Shown piece after piece: positions 35,527 through 46,887 of a stretch of DNA of 64,000 nucleotides (position 1 is its first letter; each line of letters opens with the position of its first letter). The translations under genes and the position numbers were made by a program. The notes under the pieces were generated by a model. That model was not told where the DNA came from and did not search any database. It worked only from the letters and a program-made list of their open reading frames with translations. Source of the DNA: Neoechinorhynchus agilis (Eukaryota > Acanthocephala). The DNA lies in the NCBI GenBank assembly GCA_051530055.1, contig JBMGUZ010000005.1, positions 1 through 64,000 of the forward strand, written 5' to 3'.

Positions 35527-37147
35527 GCGTATGATATGGCGAGTTTTGAAAAAGCTCATACTATATTTCGGAGCTACATACATAAATTCGCAAGGACCGG
35601 AAAGTAGTAGATTGTACAACTCTTGATCGCTCATCCACAATGCTAATGAATTCTTAGTCTTAGGCAGAGCTTCGTTCATATATCCATTCACATTGTTACA
35701 CTCATAACGGTCAGAATTACCCAATATTGCCCAAATCCGAGACACTAAGAAATTCGACCATATCACATCGAACGATTAATTCAACTTAAGTCTTACCCTT
35801 TCGAAGCTCAACTTATTGCGGAAACCTTAATCTGCCCGAACCACTCACGAGTAGAGGACGACACCTCGGATTGAGGCAGAAAGGGAAAATGACCCAATTA
35901 TCAATTTAGGTCTACAAACATTGGGTAAAATGATATTAATTTAGGCATGAGCCTTGGCGATAGCCGACACTCGTCGCATCCACGCAAGACTGTATTGCAA
36001 ATATAAATTTTATTAGCAACGTTAGACGTCTAAAATCCAATTAGTTAGGACGCAACGTAGTGACCAAAGTTTAAGTTTTGATGAAGTCCGATTTAAATCG
36101 GTTATAGAATTTGCTAGTTAAAAATCTCGTAGACTACTGGGATTTGGAATTAACTTTATTTCTCGTGAAAAATACTGAAGCCAATCCCCTGCACATATCT
36201 TTTGCTTTTCTTACTTAAAACAGCGCTTTAGAAAGGCCAACTAATTCTTTGGGTTCACTCGAATACGGACGTTTGCTGATAAATACCGTGATTTGCCGGA
36301 AAGCAAATCGAGTTGTTTACAAAACATTTCAATGTTACGCTCTAATTATTATTTTATGTTCCGCCAATTTTCCCGATTGATGGGTTCTTAGACTCACAAT
36401 CTCTCGCCGATGCATTTTTGTAATCCTTATTTGGTGCTATATCCGCCTTCAATGACAAACGTTACGATGTCGGAGGTCCTTACTCATCCGAGATCATACT
36501 TCCATCTTTGTGATCAACAATATTCATTTCAAGCGATGCCACAATTTAATTACGAAATCCAAGCGAATCAACAAAATTTTGAGCCAAGAGTCTTCAATGG
36601 GTTCGTGAATTCCAGTCTCATTGGACTTTGTTTGCAGTTTTATAAGGGTGTATTCGCCGATCTTTTGAAAAAGGAGGAACTTTGCATACATTATCTCCTT
36701 GAAGTTGCTCACAATTCTCGAATACTCGGTACGGCGGAAGGTAATAAAAATGCCGACATTATTACAAAATACGTTAACGACTACTGCGAACGGAGCGCAA
36801 ATCGCTTTAATGAAAATAATGACGAGAAACCAAGACGAAAAAAGCACCACAGTAGAAGACGCAATAGACAAGGACGGTCGACCGAGAGTGGAAATTGAAT
36901 GTAATACGGTAATCGATAGGCGTGATACTTTCATAATTTTTTCTAAAATAAAGCATAGTCGCAATTTGAGTATGTATGGCGGTACCATGTTGAAACATTT
37001 ATTTCGCAGACGACTCTCGGATGCTCGAATCAAGTAAGCATTGCACATGAGTATCTCGGCTCATCAAGTAAGATAAAAATTGAAATCGGTAAGCGTTAAC
37101 TAGGAAAAATGACACATACAAAAATCAAAGGTTAATATATCCTCCGC
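35527..37147. repeat. Segmental duplication, copy A (pairs with 46888-48511)
   Basis: 1621 bp repeated in direct orientation at offset 11361-11364 with only scattered substitutions and few indels. It begins at GCGTATGATATGGCGAG and ends at ATATCCTCCGC; flanks differ completely. It contains the 162-residue ORF and, on the minus strand at the left end, a 76-80 codon frame conserved in both copies. Confidence 0.92.
36410..36898 (+). CDS. Unrecognised 162-residue protein, copy A
   Basis: Open frame from ATG at 36410 to TGA at 36898 inside the 1.6 kb duplication. The N-terminal half is polar and Gln/Pro-rich; the middle (GLCLQFYKGVFADLLKKEEL) looks helical; the C terminus is a strongly basic tail (KPRRKKHHSRRRNRQGRS) that could bind nucleic acid or act as a nuclear signal. 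The second copy has an in-frame 3-base insertion (one extra Asn) and otherwise few changes, so the frame survived duplication. No family is recognised. It could be one exon of a longer gene or an ORF of an unknown mobile unit. Confidence 0.45.
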   Translation: MHFCNPYLVLYPPSMTNVTMSEVLTHPRSYFHLCDQQYSFQAMPQFNYEIQANQQNFEPRVFNGFVNSSLIGLCLQFYKGVFADLLKKEELCIHYLLEVAHNSRILGTAEGNKNADIITKYVNDYCERSANRFNENNDEKPRRKKHHSRRRNRQGRSTESGN

Positions 37148-37182
37148 TTTCAGTCCCTAACTTTCTTTCACGATGGTCGGAC

Positions 37183-37999
37183 TTGATGTTACTGATTCTT
37201 GTCGGTCACGTAAAAGAAGCAGCTCCGGCGGCCAGACAGCTACTGATAGCAGCCTGTCAACGCGGGGTCGGTGTGCTGCTCCACTTGGTTATGCGGCAGC
37301 GAACGGGAGCAACAAAATACACCAGTGCAACGGGAAAAAGCGAGTGCGTCGAAGCTCTCGCCGACGACTTGAGCGTCGAAATGAGCGAAACTGTCGCCGG
37401 AGGCAACGAAAGCGTCAGTCGAAGCTCATCACCGTAGTGGGTACAGACTGTTCAAGTGGCGCTGACAGCCGTGAGCCCTTTGGCCCAGCTATTTCAAATA
37501 GAGGAACACTCACATCCACCTTATGTCGAATTGCATGCTGCATCATACTCCGTTGATCCTCACTTCAATTTCCATTTTCTTATTCTTTGATCGATTTGGT
37601 TGATTTACCTTATCTATGCCGAACATATCGCTCTCGCTTTCTTCTCCTTTCCCCCTCCCCCGAGGATGTGTAAAAGTGAGCTCTGCTGTTTTTGCCCTAG
37701 AGCTTACAGAAATAACAACTACCGAATCTTTAAGAACGACCGATGTACCAATCGAGAAAATGGAAATTACGACTGAAGCTTCTAAGACGCCAATAGCCTT
37801 GGAACCTTGCCTTGTTGCTCAAAATGGTTCAGTATCGCGGAACTGGCATTGGTGCCTCTCCTTAGGGCTTATTTGCGTTCTTTGGTTCTTATTTCAAATT
37901 TGTTTGGTTGGCAAACATTCGGTGAGGGTAATTCTGTTAGCTTTCATATTAATCTCGTTTCTTCACCATGGAGCTAATGATTCAGCTTTCGTCGTGTAG
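37183..37999 (+). other. GC-richer gene-like segment, unrecognised
   Basis: Begins just past the end of duplication copy A. 37183-37437 is open in two plus frames; one reads GHVKEAAPAARQLLIAACQR, helical and Ala-rich. 37616-37999 encodes 127 residues with Thr/Glu-rich sequence and then a hydrophobic stretch (about residues 80-115) that would span a membrane. A GTGAGC...TTTTTGCCCTAG pair of about 25 bases near 37675-37700 looks like a very short intron. No product recognised; it may be the remains of a spliced host gene. Confidence 0.3.
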
Positions 38000-38590
38000 A
38001 TACAAAAATTTAGGCCTCTGAACGGAGCTCCTTTTATGGGATTTAATAAAACTCCTTCACAATTTCCACCATAAACAAACATAACGATAAAAAACCGGAA
38101 GCAATAAATTATTTATCCAGTTCAAAAGATTTCACCATTAATTTTGGATCGTTAAACGGACGAAGAATATTGCACTGTTGTTCTATTTTATTTGCTGGTG
38201 TAAATGGGAAGAAAAAGTCAATAAAACCCGAAACGTCGAATTTGGCATAACGGCCCGTATTTACCCTTTAAACTTATTCGGCATTCAAAGAATAAAACAT
38301 CGATTCTCGCTTTGAAATTAGCCAAATGCAATGCGCCTGAATGTTACGTAAAGAACATAATTATGTTAAGGTTTGAACTGACAAAAAAATTAAAAATCAA
38401 AACGTAAACGCTTATTTCTTGGTTATTAGAATCTAAAAACGATTCCGAAGTTCTTCAAAAGCGCATACGACGACTAACAATAGGTTTTTAAAAAATAAAA
38501 AAAATGGATAATGCGTCCAAAATTCATATTTTTGAGAAGAAAGCAAGCGCTGAAAGTTTGAAAAGTTCACTAACAGTTAGTTTTCGACCA
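38000..38590. other. A/T-rich sequence with no recognised feature
   Basis: About 590 bp without frames of note, between the gene-like segment and an RT/nuclease LINE copy. Confidence 0.5.
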
Positions 38591-38599
38591 CGATGTAAA

Positions 38600-39710
38600 G
38601 TCCGATAACGACAAACGTGGCAGCAATATTTCTGGACGATTTTAAAATACTTGTGGAAAAAACCATAGAACTGGGGTTGCAACTCAATTTCGCAAAGTGC
38701 CAAATTCTGCTGCTAAACATGAAGGGAAAAAACGAGTCAAATATATTGGATGAGTTTTCATCGGTTGCACTAGGAATAGAAACCATTAATCTTAGTAAGC
38801 TTCGTCTATTGGGATCTTGCGTGATGAAGGAGAATCTGCCAAAGGATATTGAAACGACCGCTTCAGAGCTAAAGCTGATATGCAAGAGAACATCGGATTT
38901 GAAGAGCCATGAAGCAATCTTTTTGGTAAAGAACTGCCTCTTCATGCCTAAGCTCCTGCACAAACTAAGGACTGTTCCTGCCTTCGACAACACGGACGAC
39001 CTCGATAAATTGGACTGCCTATTGCGCGATGAGCTGGAGAAAATGCTAAACATCGCCTTTGACGATACATCATGGAGACAAGCTACATTACCGACATTAA
39101 GTGGGGGTTCCGGACTACTACAGACTAAAGATGTCGCTTTACCGGTTTTCCTTGCCTCCATTTGTGCTAGTCTTAAGTACTCAACTAATATTTTTCCTGA
39201 GGTCAACGCGGAGCATTTCGATCGAGCCTTTGTGAAATTGGACAACATTAAGCTGGCAAACACAGATACCTAGAGAAAGCAACGAACCGCAAGCGTAAGA
39301 TTCTCCACTCGTTCATCGGGTTCAATCTCAATTACAAGACAAGATAGATGAAATGGCTGGGATCCGTCTCGCTGCTTGTTCGACCAATGAATCTGGAGCC
39401 TGGTTTGATGCTCTACCATCCTCAAATTTGGGCACTTTGCTGGATGATGAGACCTTCCGTATTGCTTACTGTCTCAGATTCGGAATGGACATTTGCGTCG
39501 CTCATAAATGTCGATGTGGTGTCACAGTGGACAGCAAGGGACTCCCATGTAAACGGTCCCCAGGACGTTTTCCCCGCTATGCTGAAATCAATGCCATCAT
39601 AAGTCGAGCGCTGAGATCGATTCATGTGCCCTGCATCCTAGAGCCAAATAATCTCACGCAGCCCACCGATATAAACCGTAAAAAGGCCCCACATAAATAC
39701 TGGATATAAG
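38600..39710 (+). mobile_element. RT/PD-(D/E)XK-type LINE fragment, old copy
   Basis: Two plus frames (38617-39273 and 39353-39709) align with the thumb and C-terminal region of the better copy at 54474-56217: LRLLGSCV, SHEAIFLVKNCLFMPKLLHK, SWRQATLPTLSGGSG, then ESGAWFDALPSSNLGTLLDD and HKCRCG with PGRFPRYAEINAIISRALRS. The zinc-binding His is lost by a small deletion and the nuclease motifs are missing after 39710. The N-terminal RT palm is absent apart from a possible LDD remnant. Divergence is higher than among the other copies, so this insertion is older. Confidence 0.75.
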
Positions 39711-40146
39711 TTACCGGCTGACCAGCCTTCAAAAAAATAAAATAATTGCAGTATCTATGATAAGGGGACACAAGATTTTCTAACGGTTCTACAAAAATTT
39801 AATTTTTAAATTACTTGACATTCCGCGCACGTTTTGTTATAAAAAGGCAACGCCGTCCTCCAAGCACGACAAAGCTGTAAATTAGAATTACTTTGTTCTA
39901 CATCTTAATTTATCATTTGATACGTTTTAATCATTTGCAACTATAATTGTGATCGTATAATTTTTACAGCCTTTTAAAATTACACAAACAATATTGTAAT
40001 ATTTCCAATATTTTGTACCATGGTCAACCTATAAACGTCGAATAAAAACTATTTAATATAAATTATTTTTTAAAGATGACCGGATCGTTTGGTAATTCTT
40101 GATCATTAAATCACTTTAAGTATTACCAGTAAATAAGGATAGGACG

Positions 40147-40469
40147 ATGCTTGAAATCTCCATTCAACACTTTAGGGCATCGAATACGAATTTTGATGGT
40201 AGCAATAATATCTCCCTGAGCTTTTTATTGCTCATCCATCCTTTCATTCTTCGAACAAAAAGTCTCTATCGATTTTTAATAAAATGCTGTCCAACGACCG
40301 TAGAAAAAGATTTTCAAGCTTTCGTGCTTCGCTGTGAAATATTCTGATGTCTAAAAAAGCGGTATTGTAGTTATTTATCATTGACCTGAAATGACCTGAA
40401 GAATATAGTTAACTCTTTTTATTGCCTCGAAAAAGCATAGGCGTGGTATATTAAGTAGAGTTTGCGATG
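40147..40469 (+). repeat. Dispersed direct repeat, copy 1 (pairs with 43502-43851)
   Basis: Starts ATGCTTGAAATCTCCATTC and ends TTTGCGATG; the second copy matches over its length with substitutions and two small insertions. Both contain a 66-71 codon frame with a shared middle (YRFLIKCCPTTVE), but indels and divergence suggest a repeat rather than a gene. Confidence 0.75.
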
Positions 40470-41649
40470 GAAACTCTTGACTATTTTAACGACTTTTATA
40501 TTTCACTTCCTTTGGTTTTTAGCAAAGATTCAAATAGACTTCTATTGAAGGGTAAAAATTAAGTATAATTTTAGTCTTTTAAGCTCTGTTGGATTCGTCG
40601 CAACTTTCAAAGTAAGGTGTTTATTGACGAGATCATAGATAGCGAAGAGCGCAAGAAGTTTTTCTCCGTGAGTTAAGGTAAGGCTCACTTTTCAAAGAAC
40701 ATCAAAAGAGTATCGATTTTCGCTAACGAACTCTCACTGCGAAAAACAGCTTTCTAACTTTCACTTCAATCTCGAAACAATTTACAGTAAGTTGCGGCCT
40801 CAGGCCAAAGCCCAATGACGAGTACAGTGTCCGCTCGGACGCTTCAGAGGGCAACGGAAAAAATTAAAGAAAATTTTCGTATTCATCGATGAAGATTTCT
40901 GTTTGTTTCAATTCCACAATTCTGGATGAAAACGGACAGTGAAGATGTCAATGTGACCGCGAAGCATCGACATCCTGAAGGAAATGAATTCATATTTCCA
41001 AAAACCAATTCTAGCGTTTTTGCAAAAGGTTTTATGACTTTAGCTTTTCGCTAGAAAGATTACATTAACGTTTCATTTGACTTTGTTTCTTCAACAAACT
41101 CTAAAGGCCTATACAATTTAGTGCTAAAGTTATTTATTGCTGTTAAAAACTACATTATTTCAACCGGTCGAACACTTTTTAGTGTACCCATGAACTAAAA
41201 GTTATGCCAATTTGAACGCATTATTAAAATAACGCGTAATGTTCCTTCTACAAATCGAAACCTAATCAACAACAAATCAATATTTTTGCATTTTTTCATA
41301 TCGACCAGAAATTAATGTTAAGACGATGGGGAATTTACTTTCGCGACATTAAGTGCGGAAAACGTTATTGCAGATGAGGAGGTCAGATTTTATTGAAAAT
41401 CGCGAAATCGAATAGTTTTGGGAAGCAATGTCATGAACAATTTTAATTATTTTATTTTGTGTCCGGGTAGCCATTACTCCTGAATACTAAAATATCATGT
41501 CCTGCCGCCTGTTTTGTCAGTCGCATGTTTTTATTATTATATTCAGTTTTCCCTTGACAAACAACGACGACCGATTTATTGTTTTTTGCTCAAGCTTTAA
41601 CCGTTTAACGGCTTCTTCAGGGGGCTTTTACAATATGTTGAGGGGAGAA

Positions 41650-41980
41650 AAGGTCAAAGCAAGTTCATCGAGGCAGAAAGTTCATCCCTCTTGTTGATGA
41701 GCTGGCTGGTCGTCCCCTCGCCATTCACATTCACACCGGTCACGCCCCTTAACTTCCGCGAAATCGGGAGCGCTTCCGCGATCGACAGCTCCAGTGGATC
41801 GCGCGCAATGTACCTGATTTGCGTGGAGAATCGGACCTCTCGGCCACACAGCTTGTCGTCTCCATTGCATCCCCTCCCGTCCACCTTCCCACCTTGCGAG
41901 TACCTGCACATTAAGCAAGATCTCGGACACTCTCCTGGCGATTCGTGATGCTCCGTGCTTGTTAGAAGTAATTAACAAAT
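41650..41980 (-). other. GC-rich island with open minus-strand frames
   Basis: Markedly richer in G and C than its surroundings, with three overlapping open frames of 85-98 codons. Minus readings such as HGASRIARRVSEILLNVQ followed by GTACTC (donor-like), and DDKLCGREVRFSTQIRYIAR, look exon-like, but no family is recognised. May be a remnant of a host gene. Confidence 0.3.
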
Positions 41981-42759
41981 TCTCTTAATTTTTAAGCAAT
42001 AAACAAACATTTTTTGAACATTGAACTTTTATCTTGCCTTCCAGCTTTCTCATTCTAATATCCTAATACACGAAATCGAAGTTAACATTTTCCAATCATT
42101 CTCCATGACGCAGAAATGTCGCAAACTGCGGAGAAATCGACAATGACTACCGTACATGAAAATTGAAGGACAAAGTTAAAAAAATCCCTCACTTTTTTTC
42201 GAACTTTAACAGCATAAGAAAAAAATTTTCATATAAATTTTTTTGAGATAACCGGATCGTTTGGTAATTCTTGATCATTAAGTAACTGATATTGTAATAT
42301 CTCCAATATTTTATATCGTAGTCAAACTAAAAAACGTCGAATAGAAACTATTTACGTTTTGTAAGAAAAATGTTTCATATAATAATAACAACACGTTTTA
42401 TTAAAGCCAAAAGAATAGAATCTATATACCTTCGGGTCCTCATGAACACTCGAGTTCTGATTTTTTAATGAATGTGGCAGTTGATTTTGGAATCTCTAAC
42501 AGGTCTGGTCGGGCGGGGAAATACTTCATCAGGTTAGGAAGGTTGGTGGTTGAAAATACAAAAGGTTAGGGGGGTCCATGTACCTTTGGTTCCTCATCCG
42601 TTAATATGGTATATGCAGTCGAGGGGTGTCCGTTCGGGAGGTAATATCTGATCGGAGGGATGTCTATTCGGGTTGGAACTATCTAGTCGGAGACGGTTCG
42701 TTCGGGTGGGGATGTGTCCGTTCGATTGAAAATATCCGGTTATGTTGAAGATCTGTTCT

Positions 42760-43440
42760 GGTGGGAATTGGAGTTTATTGCTTGCAGAAGCGCTTGTACG
42801 GTTGGCTTTTCCTAAGGTTCATTTCGGGTTATGATATCCGAGAAGATTGGCAGCATGGAAAAAGGAGCGTCGATATAGTGAGGTGCGAGGTATTGGAGGG
42901 TGAAACGAATTAGGATAACGAGTGTTGTGCTCGCGTGAAAATGGGGCGATATGTGGAAGAAATTTTGGTGGTAGGATCGAGAGGCGTTTTGTTCGTTTTA
43001 TGAAATAGCATCAAATCATTTGGTGAGTAGGGGAAAGTAAGTTGTGCAAATTTTAGATGCTCTTTTGTGAAGAATTTCAAGACGGTAGATTAGCGATTTG
43101 GAAAGGTAGTAAAATACGGGGTAACCGTAGGTGAGGAATGGTAAGATAAAGAAGAAGTAAAATTTGTAGAGGTCGAGTGAAGGTATTCCTAAATGTCGGA
43201 GGCGTTTGAGGAGATAAATTTTAAGGGTCTTCAGCTTGAGGGAGAGAATGATGTACGAATCCCATTCCAAATTTGATTGAAATTGGATACCCGGAATTCT
43301 TAGGTACGTTTCTCATAGGATGTCATTTAGAAGCTCAGGGGACGATGTGGGGTTGCGGGAGAGAGGGGATCATTTCGACGCATTTGGAGAAATTGAGATG
43401 GAATTTGTGATTAGTGCAGAAAATCTGGGTCGGAAGCCAA
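42760..43440 (-). mobile_element. LINE reverse transcriptase tail (thumb), fragment
   Basis: Minus-strand translation near 43380-43440 gives HKFHLNFSKCVEM, the usual post-YADD strand of LINE RT (L.LN..K...M). The 84-residue frame at 43016-43270 reads LKRLRHLGIPSLDLYKFYFF then LPFLTYGYPVFY and YRLEILHKRASKI, the classic thumb pattern (Y..fi.p.l.Y...v........LE..q.ra.r.i). Catalytic palm motifs are not found upstream. The sequence to about 42400 looks like decayed 3' tail. Confidence 0.65.
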
Positions 43441-43501
43441 ATTGCAGGGGCGATAATTTTTCGGGAGAAGTGAAAGGGGGCTGGTAAAAAGGGACACGGT
43501 T

Positions 43502-43851
43502 ATGCTCGAAACCTCCATTCATCACGATAGGGCATCGAATGCGAATTTTGATGGTAGCAATAATATTTTCCAGCCATTGTTTTTGGAAAAAGCTTCTTAT
43601 TGCTCATCCATCATTTCATTCTTCGAACAAGAAGTCTATCGATTTTTAATAAAATGCTGTCCAACGACCGTAGAAACAGATTTTCAAGCTTTGGTGTTTC
43701 GCTGTGAAATATTCTGATATGTCTAAAAAAGCGGCCTTGTAGTTATTTTCCTTAAAAGACCATTGGCCTGAAATGACCTGAAGAATATCGTTAACTCTTT
43801 TTATTGCCTCAAAAAAGCATAAGCGTTGTATACTAAGTAGAGTTTGCGATG
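43502..43851 (+). repeat. Dispersed direct repeat, copy 2 (pairs with 40147-40469)
   Basis: Same unit as at 40147-40469 with two small insertions; both copies end at TTTGCGATG. It directly follows the LINE tail fragment. Confidence 0.75.
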
Positions 43852-44240
43852 AGGCATCATATTGCTTATAGCAGAGCTCTTCCCGAACCTGTCGCGATCC
43901 TTCCACTAAGGCAATCGAAATCGGAAGACCATTTTTTCGAGATTTTAGAAGAAGTTTGATCTTAATGTCAAAACGACGCTCAAATTCGTTTCTAGTCCCA
44001 TCGCTGATTGTGGGCTTAACGCCACTAGCCCAAAATTAAACCTTCTGATACGATTTAGATATTTGAAAGATTTCATTGGACAAGTGAGACTGCGAACAAT
44101 TCCAATTTATTGAGCCACTTCTGATCTCTAAGATAAATCCTTAATGTTCCACCGAAATAGGTTACTCCATCTATGTGCTTTATTTCTTCGTTATGGAATG
44201 ATCGAATGCAAGGAGTTAGAGATTGTGAAATTATCGCAAG
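43852..44240. other. Unclassified spacer
   Basis: About 390 bp between the dispersed repeat and the left arm of the large inverted duplication; nothing recognised. Confidence 0.5.
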
Positions 44241-44278
44241 ATGCCAGCAGGCCCGCGTTCAACCAAGCATCTGATTCT

Positions 44279-44655
44279 CTAGTGGAGACTGCCAACAACC
44301 TGGCACGGACAACGTCGTCGCTCTAATCTGATAAGAGAGCTTTGAACTCTTGCGACGAGAGGTCGATCCAACACAGATTGCTTTTGGCCATTCACAGGTA
44401 TTTGATCGGAGTTAGTCAGTGTACACCACTCACTGATTCCCTCTTCAAAATGCCTATCAAGACGATACGTATCTTTCAAAATGCGCTGAACTGCGCTTCT
44501 GCTTCCCTCGTTGGAGTCGAAAAGTGCGGGCGGATGCCCAAACGGCCAGAAGATACAAGCAAAGATGCTTGTCGCCATACTTCTTCTGACAGCTGGAAAT
44601 TTAAAACTTGCTTGAGACGGTCTTTCAATCTGTCATCTATCTTGCGTAGCTGAAC
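44279..44655 (-). mobile_element. RT/PD-(D/E)XK-type LINE fragment (thumb region)
   Basis: Minus-strand frames resemble residues about 190-310 of the 545-residue copy at 54474-56111: QLSEEVWRQASLLVSS-type sequence, then ILKDTYRLDRHFEEGISEWC matching ILKEKFCLDRDFVVAVEEWC, and PVNGQKQSVLDRPLVARVQS matching PVNGLRQSIWDGPLVARAHS. Both ends are missing. The inverted twin is at 59431-59900. Confidence 0.75.
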
Positions 44656-44719
44656 CTTGTGCTTGAAAAACGGACAACGATGCTCTCTATGTCCTTCCTA
44701 ATCAAATGGACATTGTTTG

Positions 44720-44870
44720 CGATTTTTATGGCTCGTTTGAAGATGTTTCCTGCAAACCTACAAAGCAGGTTGATAAAAGAGGCTTTGCTCATTGGCATGG
44801 AGGACACAATGGAAGGGAACAAGAGCAATCATGCTCTAAGACTTCCAACGAGGAATCTCCATGGGTCGTC
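44720..44870 (+). mobile_element. Penelope-like element tail (fossil fragment)
   Basis: Plus-strand reading LQSRLIKEALLIGMEDTMEG then NKSNHALRLPT matches the end of the GIY-YIG domain at 29987 (LKRRLILEALHIA...MEGNKANFSLKLP). Only this last part of the element is present. The inverted twin is within 59201-59425. Confidence 0.65.
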
Positions 44871-45737
44871 CGCGCAGGGGATGAAACATCACCTCGGGAA
44901 TCGACGGTCCAGCGCACCCGAGTCAAGGCAACCAACTTAGGTACCCCCACCACATCCATTTTTAGATGCTTGAGAAGGAGGCTGAGGCTTTGAAAATTCG
45001 CAATGAAGAGTAAAATAAAGCTCGAGTGTGTTACAATTCGCCATTGAGAATAAGTTTTCATGTGATTGGTTTATTAAAACTAAAGTATTTGTAATTTTAT
45101 AATCTCATTGGATGGTGTAATTTTTAACAATTCGTTTAAAAATATACATTCGTATGATATATTTCCCGAGATAACGGTGGGCTGGGTTCTACATGTTATT
45201 GTTTAATTTTTATGAATTTTTAGTACCTTTCCAGGTCGACAATCGAAGGCTCCTGAAGATTTTCTATTAGTACGCAAAATGACTCAGACTACTTTGTTGC
45301 AATTTTTAGCTTCAATTCAGTATCATTAACCCCGTCTCCCGACGTATCGTTGATCTGTACGAAATGCAGTCGAAATGGAAATAACCCTTCAATCGTTCAT
45401 CTTTGGCAATAACGTGGACAACATCTTCTATAAGCAGTTTCAATTACCACTGAATGATGAAAATGCTGCGTTTCATAAACTGTACTATCAAGTGGCTTAA
45501 TTTCTAAAAGACCATATCAGTTTATTCGATTTCCACTCTACAGGACGATGCAACTCAAATTTTAACGCCTATTTAACTAACCAGAAGGATAGTGGTTTGA
45601 CGGTATACCAATTTATAAATTGAGCGTGGATGCGACGTCCAAATGACTTTGTACACAGGCGTTTTCAATCTATTAAGACAGGTTGATTTTTGCCGAAATT
45701 GAAAATTTCTTGATGATAATACGACTAAATACGAAAT

Positions 45738-46400
45738 TTACTTCCCTTTAATGGCAAACATTCCTGGGAACAACTTCCACCAGTCAATAACTTCAAAGAA
45801 CTTATGAGCCTTTACCAGATCAGTTCCACTTTTTCCGCATCCATATCGCTTATCTGGATTGAGTTTCAATAGTCGACTTAAGAGATAGTTAAGCTCGGCT
45901 GAGAAATGGTCAGGAACTTTAAACCTTCCGGATTGAACTTTCGCCAAAATTCTCGCTTCATCTGATGCCACAAAGGGCGTGTATGCTACATCGAGATCGT
46001 TGGCCAAAACCCCGAGTGCTCATCAATCTCAACTTGAGGGTTTATTTAAGCCGTCCGATCACTTTTGGAGCCATTTATTCTGCAGTTCCACAAGCATTCA
46101 TCGTATTCCCGTTTAAGAATTTAGCGAATCCGAAGTCGCTTACTTTTACTTTGCCGTTGTCTTGGACCAAAATATTCTTAGGCTTTATTTCTCTGCGAGC
46201 AACCTTAATCCGATGCAAATAATCAGAAACGACGACAATTTGAGCTATGATAAATCTATTTTATTCTTCACTAAATCGTCGTTTTGCACGCAAATGTTCA
46301 TACAAATCTCCGGTTGGCATTAATTTGATCACAATGTACAAATTGCTGTTATACTTATACGATCCCTAGAAATCCACAATATTTTAAAGAAATATATTAC
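45738..46400 (-). pseudogene. PKA-like kinase, dead copy (left arm)
   Basis: Minus strand, reading in kinase order: MPTGDLYEHLRAKRRFSEE-like N-to-C-lobe segment, DYLHRIKVARREIKPKN in place of the catalytic loop (cAMP-dependent kinase has YRDLKPEN), KVKVSDFGFAKFLNGNTMN with an intact DFG, GTAE then a stop where GTPEYLAPE is expected, and the 89-residue frame 45738-46007 ending FEVIDWWKLFPGMF (family: F..TDW..I). The catalytic Asp is replaced by Glu and the substrate-binding loop is broken, so it cannot be an active kinase. It ends about 30 residues before the twin's C terminus. Confidence 0.8.
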
Positions 46401-46887
46401 TCAGCATTGCCTTTTCGTCAACTGTTCGCTTTGTTTGTCTAGTTTTTAAGAAATGGAGCTTTTCATATATTTTTAACGCAAAATGATCGTGATGTGAGTT
46501 TCATCAAAAACCTTCTTTGGATGGTCATTGAATGAATCAAAAGAATCAATTTTTGTTTCGTCAGAGGGACGAAAACGAAAGAATGCTAAAGACATGGATT
46601 TTGATATAAACATTTAATTTAAGTTAATTTTTTTGAGCTCGCTGATCTGTTGCCTTGTCTATGCGAGTAAATCAAATGTCGAGATGTTCAATGCGTTGCG
46701 GAAAGTTGTCTTGGGCAAATTAAAGGTTTGTCCATAGTTTTCTATACGAATATTTAATAGTCCAACTCAAATCAATTAACTTGCTAATTCGTTGCAATCG
46801 TGGTGTTAATATATATTGATTTATTGTGTGAATATGATTATCCATTTATCCCAATATAATAATAAGATCCGTTGGAGAATCGTCAGA

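Larger units (their letters stand above)
39720..42360. other. Intergenic, short dispersed repeats
   Basis: No coding signal. Two short blocks occur twice in swapped order: ATTGTAAT...CGTCGAATA...CTATTTA (39990-40050 and 42286-42352) and ACCGGATCGTTTGGTAATTC (about 40078 and 42251). One longer repeat (40147-40469) is listed separately. A GC-rich island lies at 41650-41980. Confidence 0.6.
44241..46853. repeat. Large inverted duplication, left arm (pairs with 57544-59846)
   Basis: Arms match from GATGCCAGCAGG (44241) paired with CTGCTGGCATC (to 59846), out to TCCATTTATCCCA (46841-46853) paired with TGGGATAAATGGA (57544-57556). Coordinate sums drift from 104084 to 104397, so the left arm has gained or the right arm lost about 300 bp. 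The arms are separated by about 10.7 kb. Each carries an RT/nuclease LINE piece, a Penelope tail and a PKA-like kinase. Confidence 0.9.

Noticed and set aside
36524-37048. 174-codon minus frame in duplication copy A (and 47885-48412 in copy B)
   Set aside because: Hydrophobic/Cys mix with no motif, opposite the 162-residue frame; probably a shadow, although both copies keep it open, so this is not fully excluded.
37183-37437. Talin/vinculin-like helical protein
   Set aside because: The Ala-rich helical look is suggestive, but no family motif could be matched; left as unrecognised.
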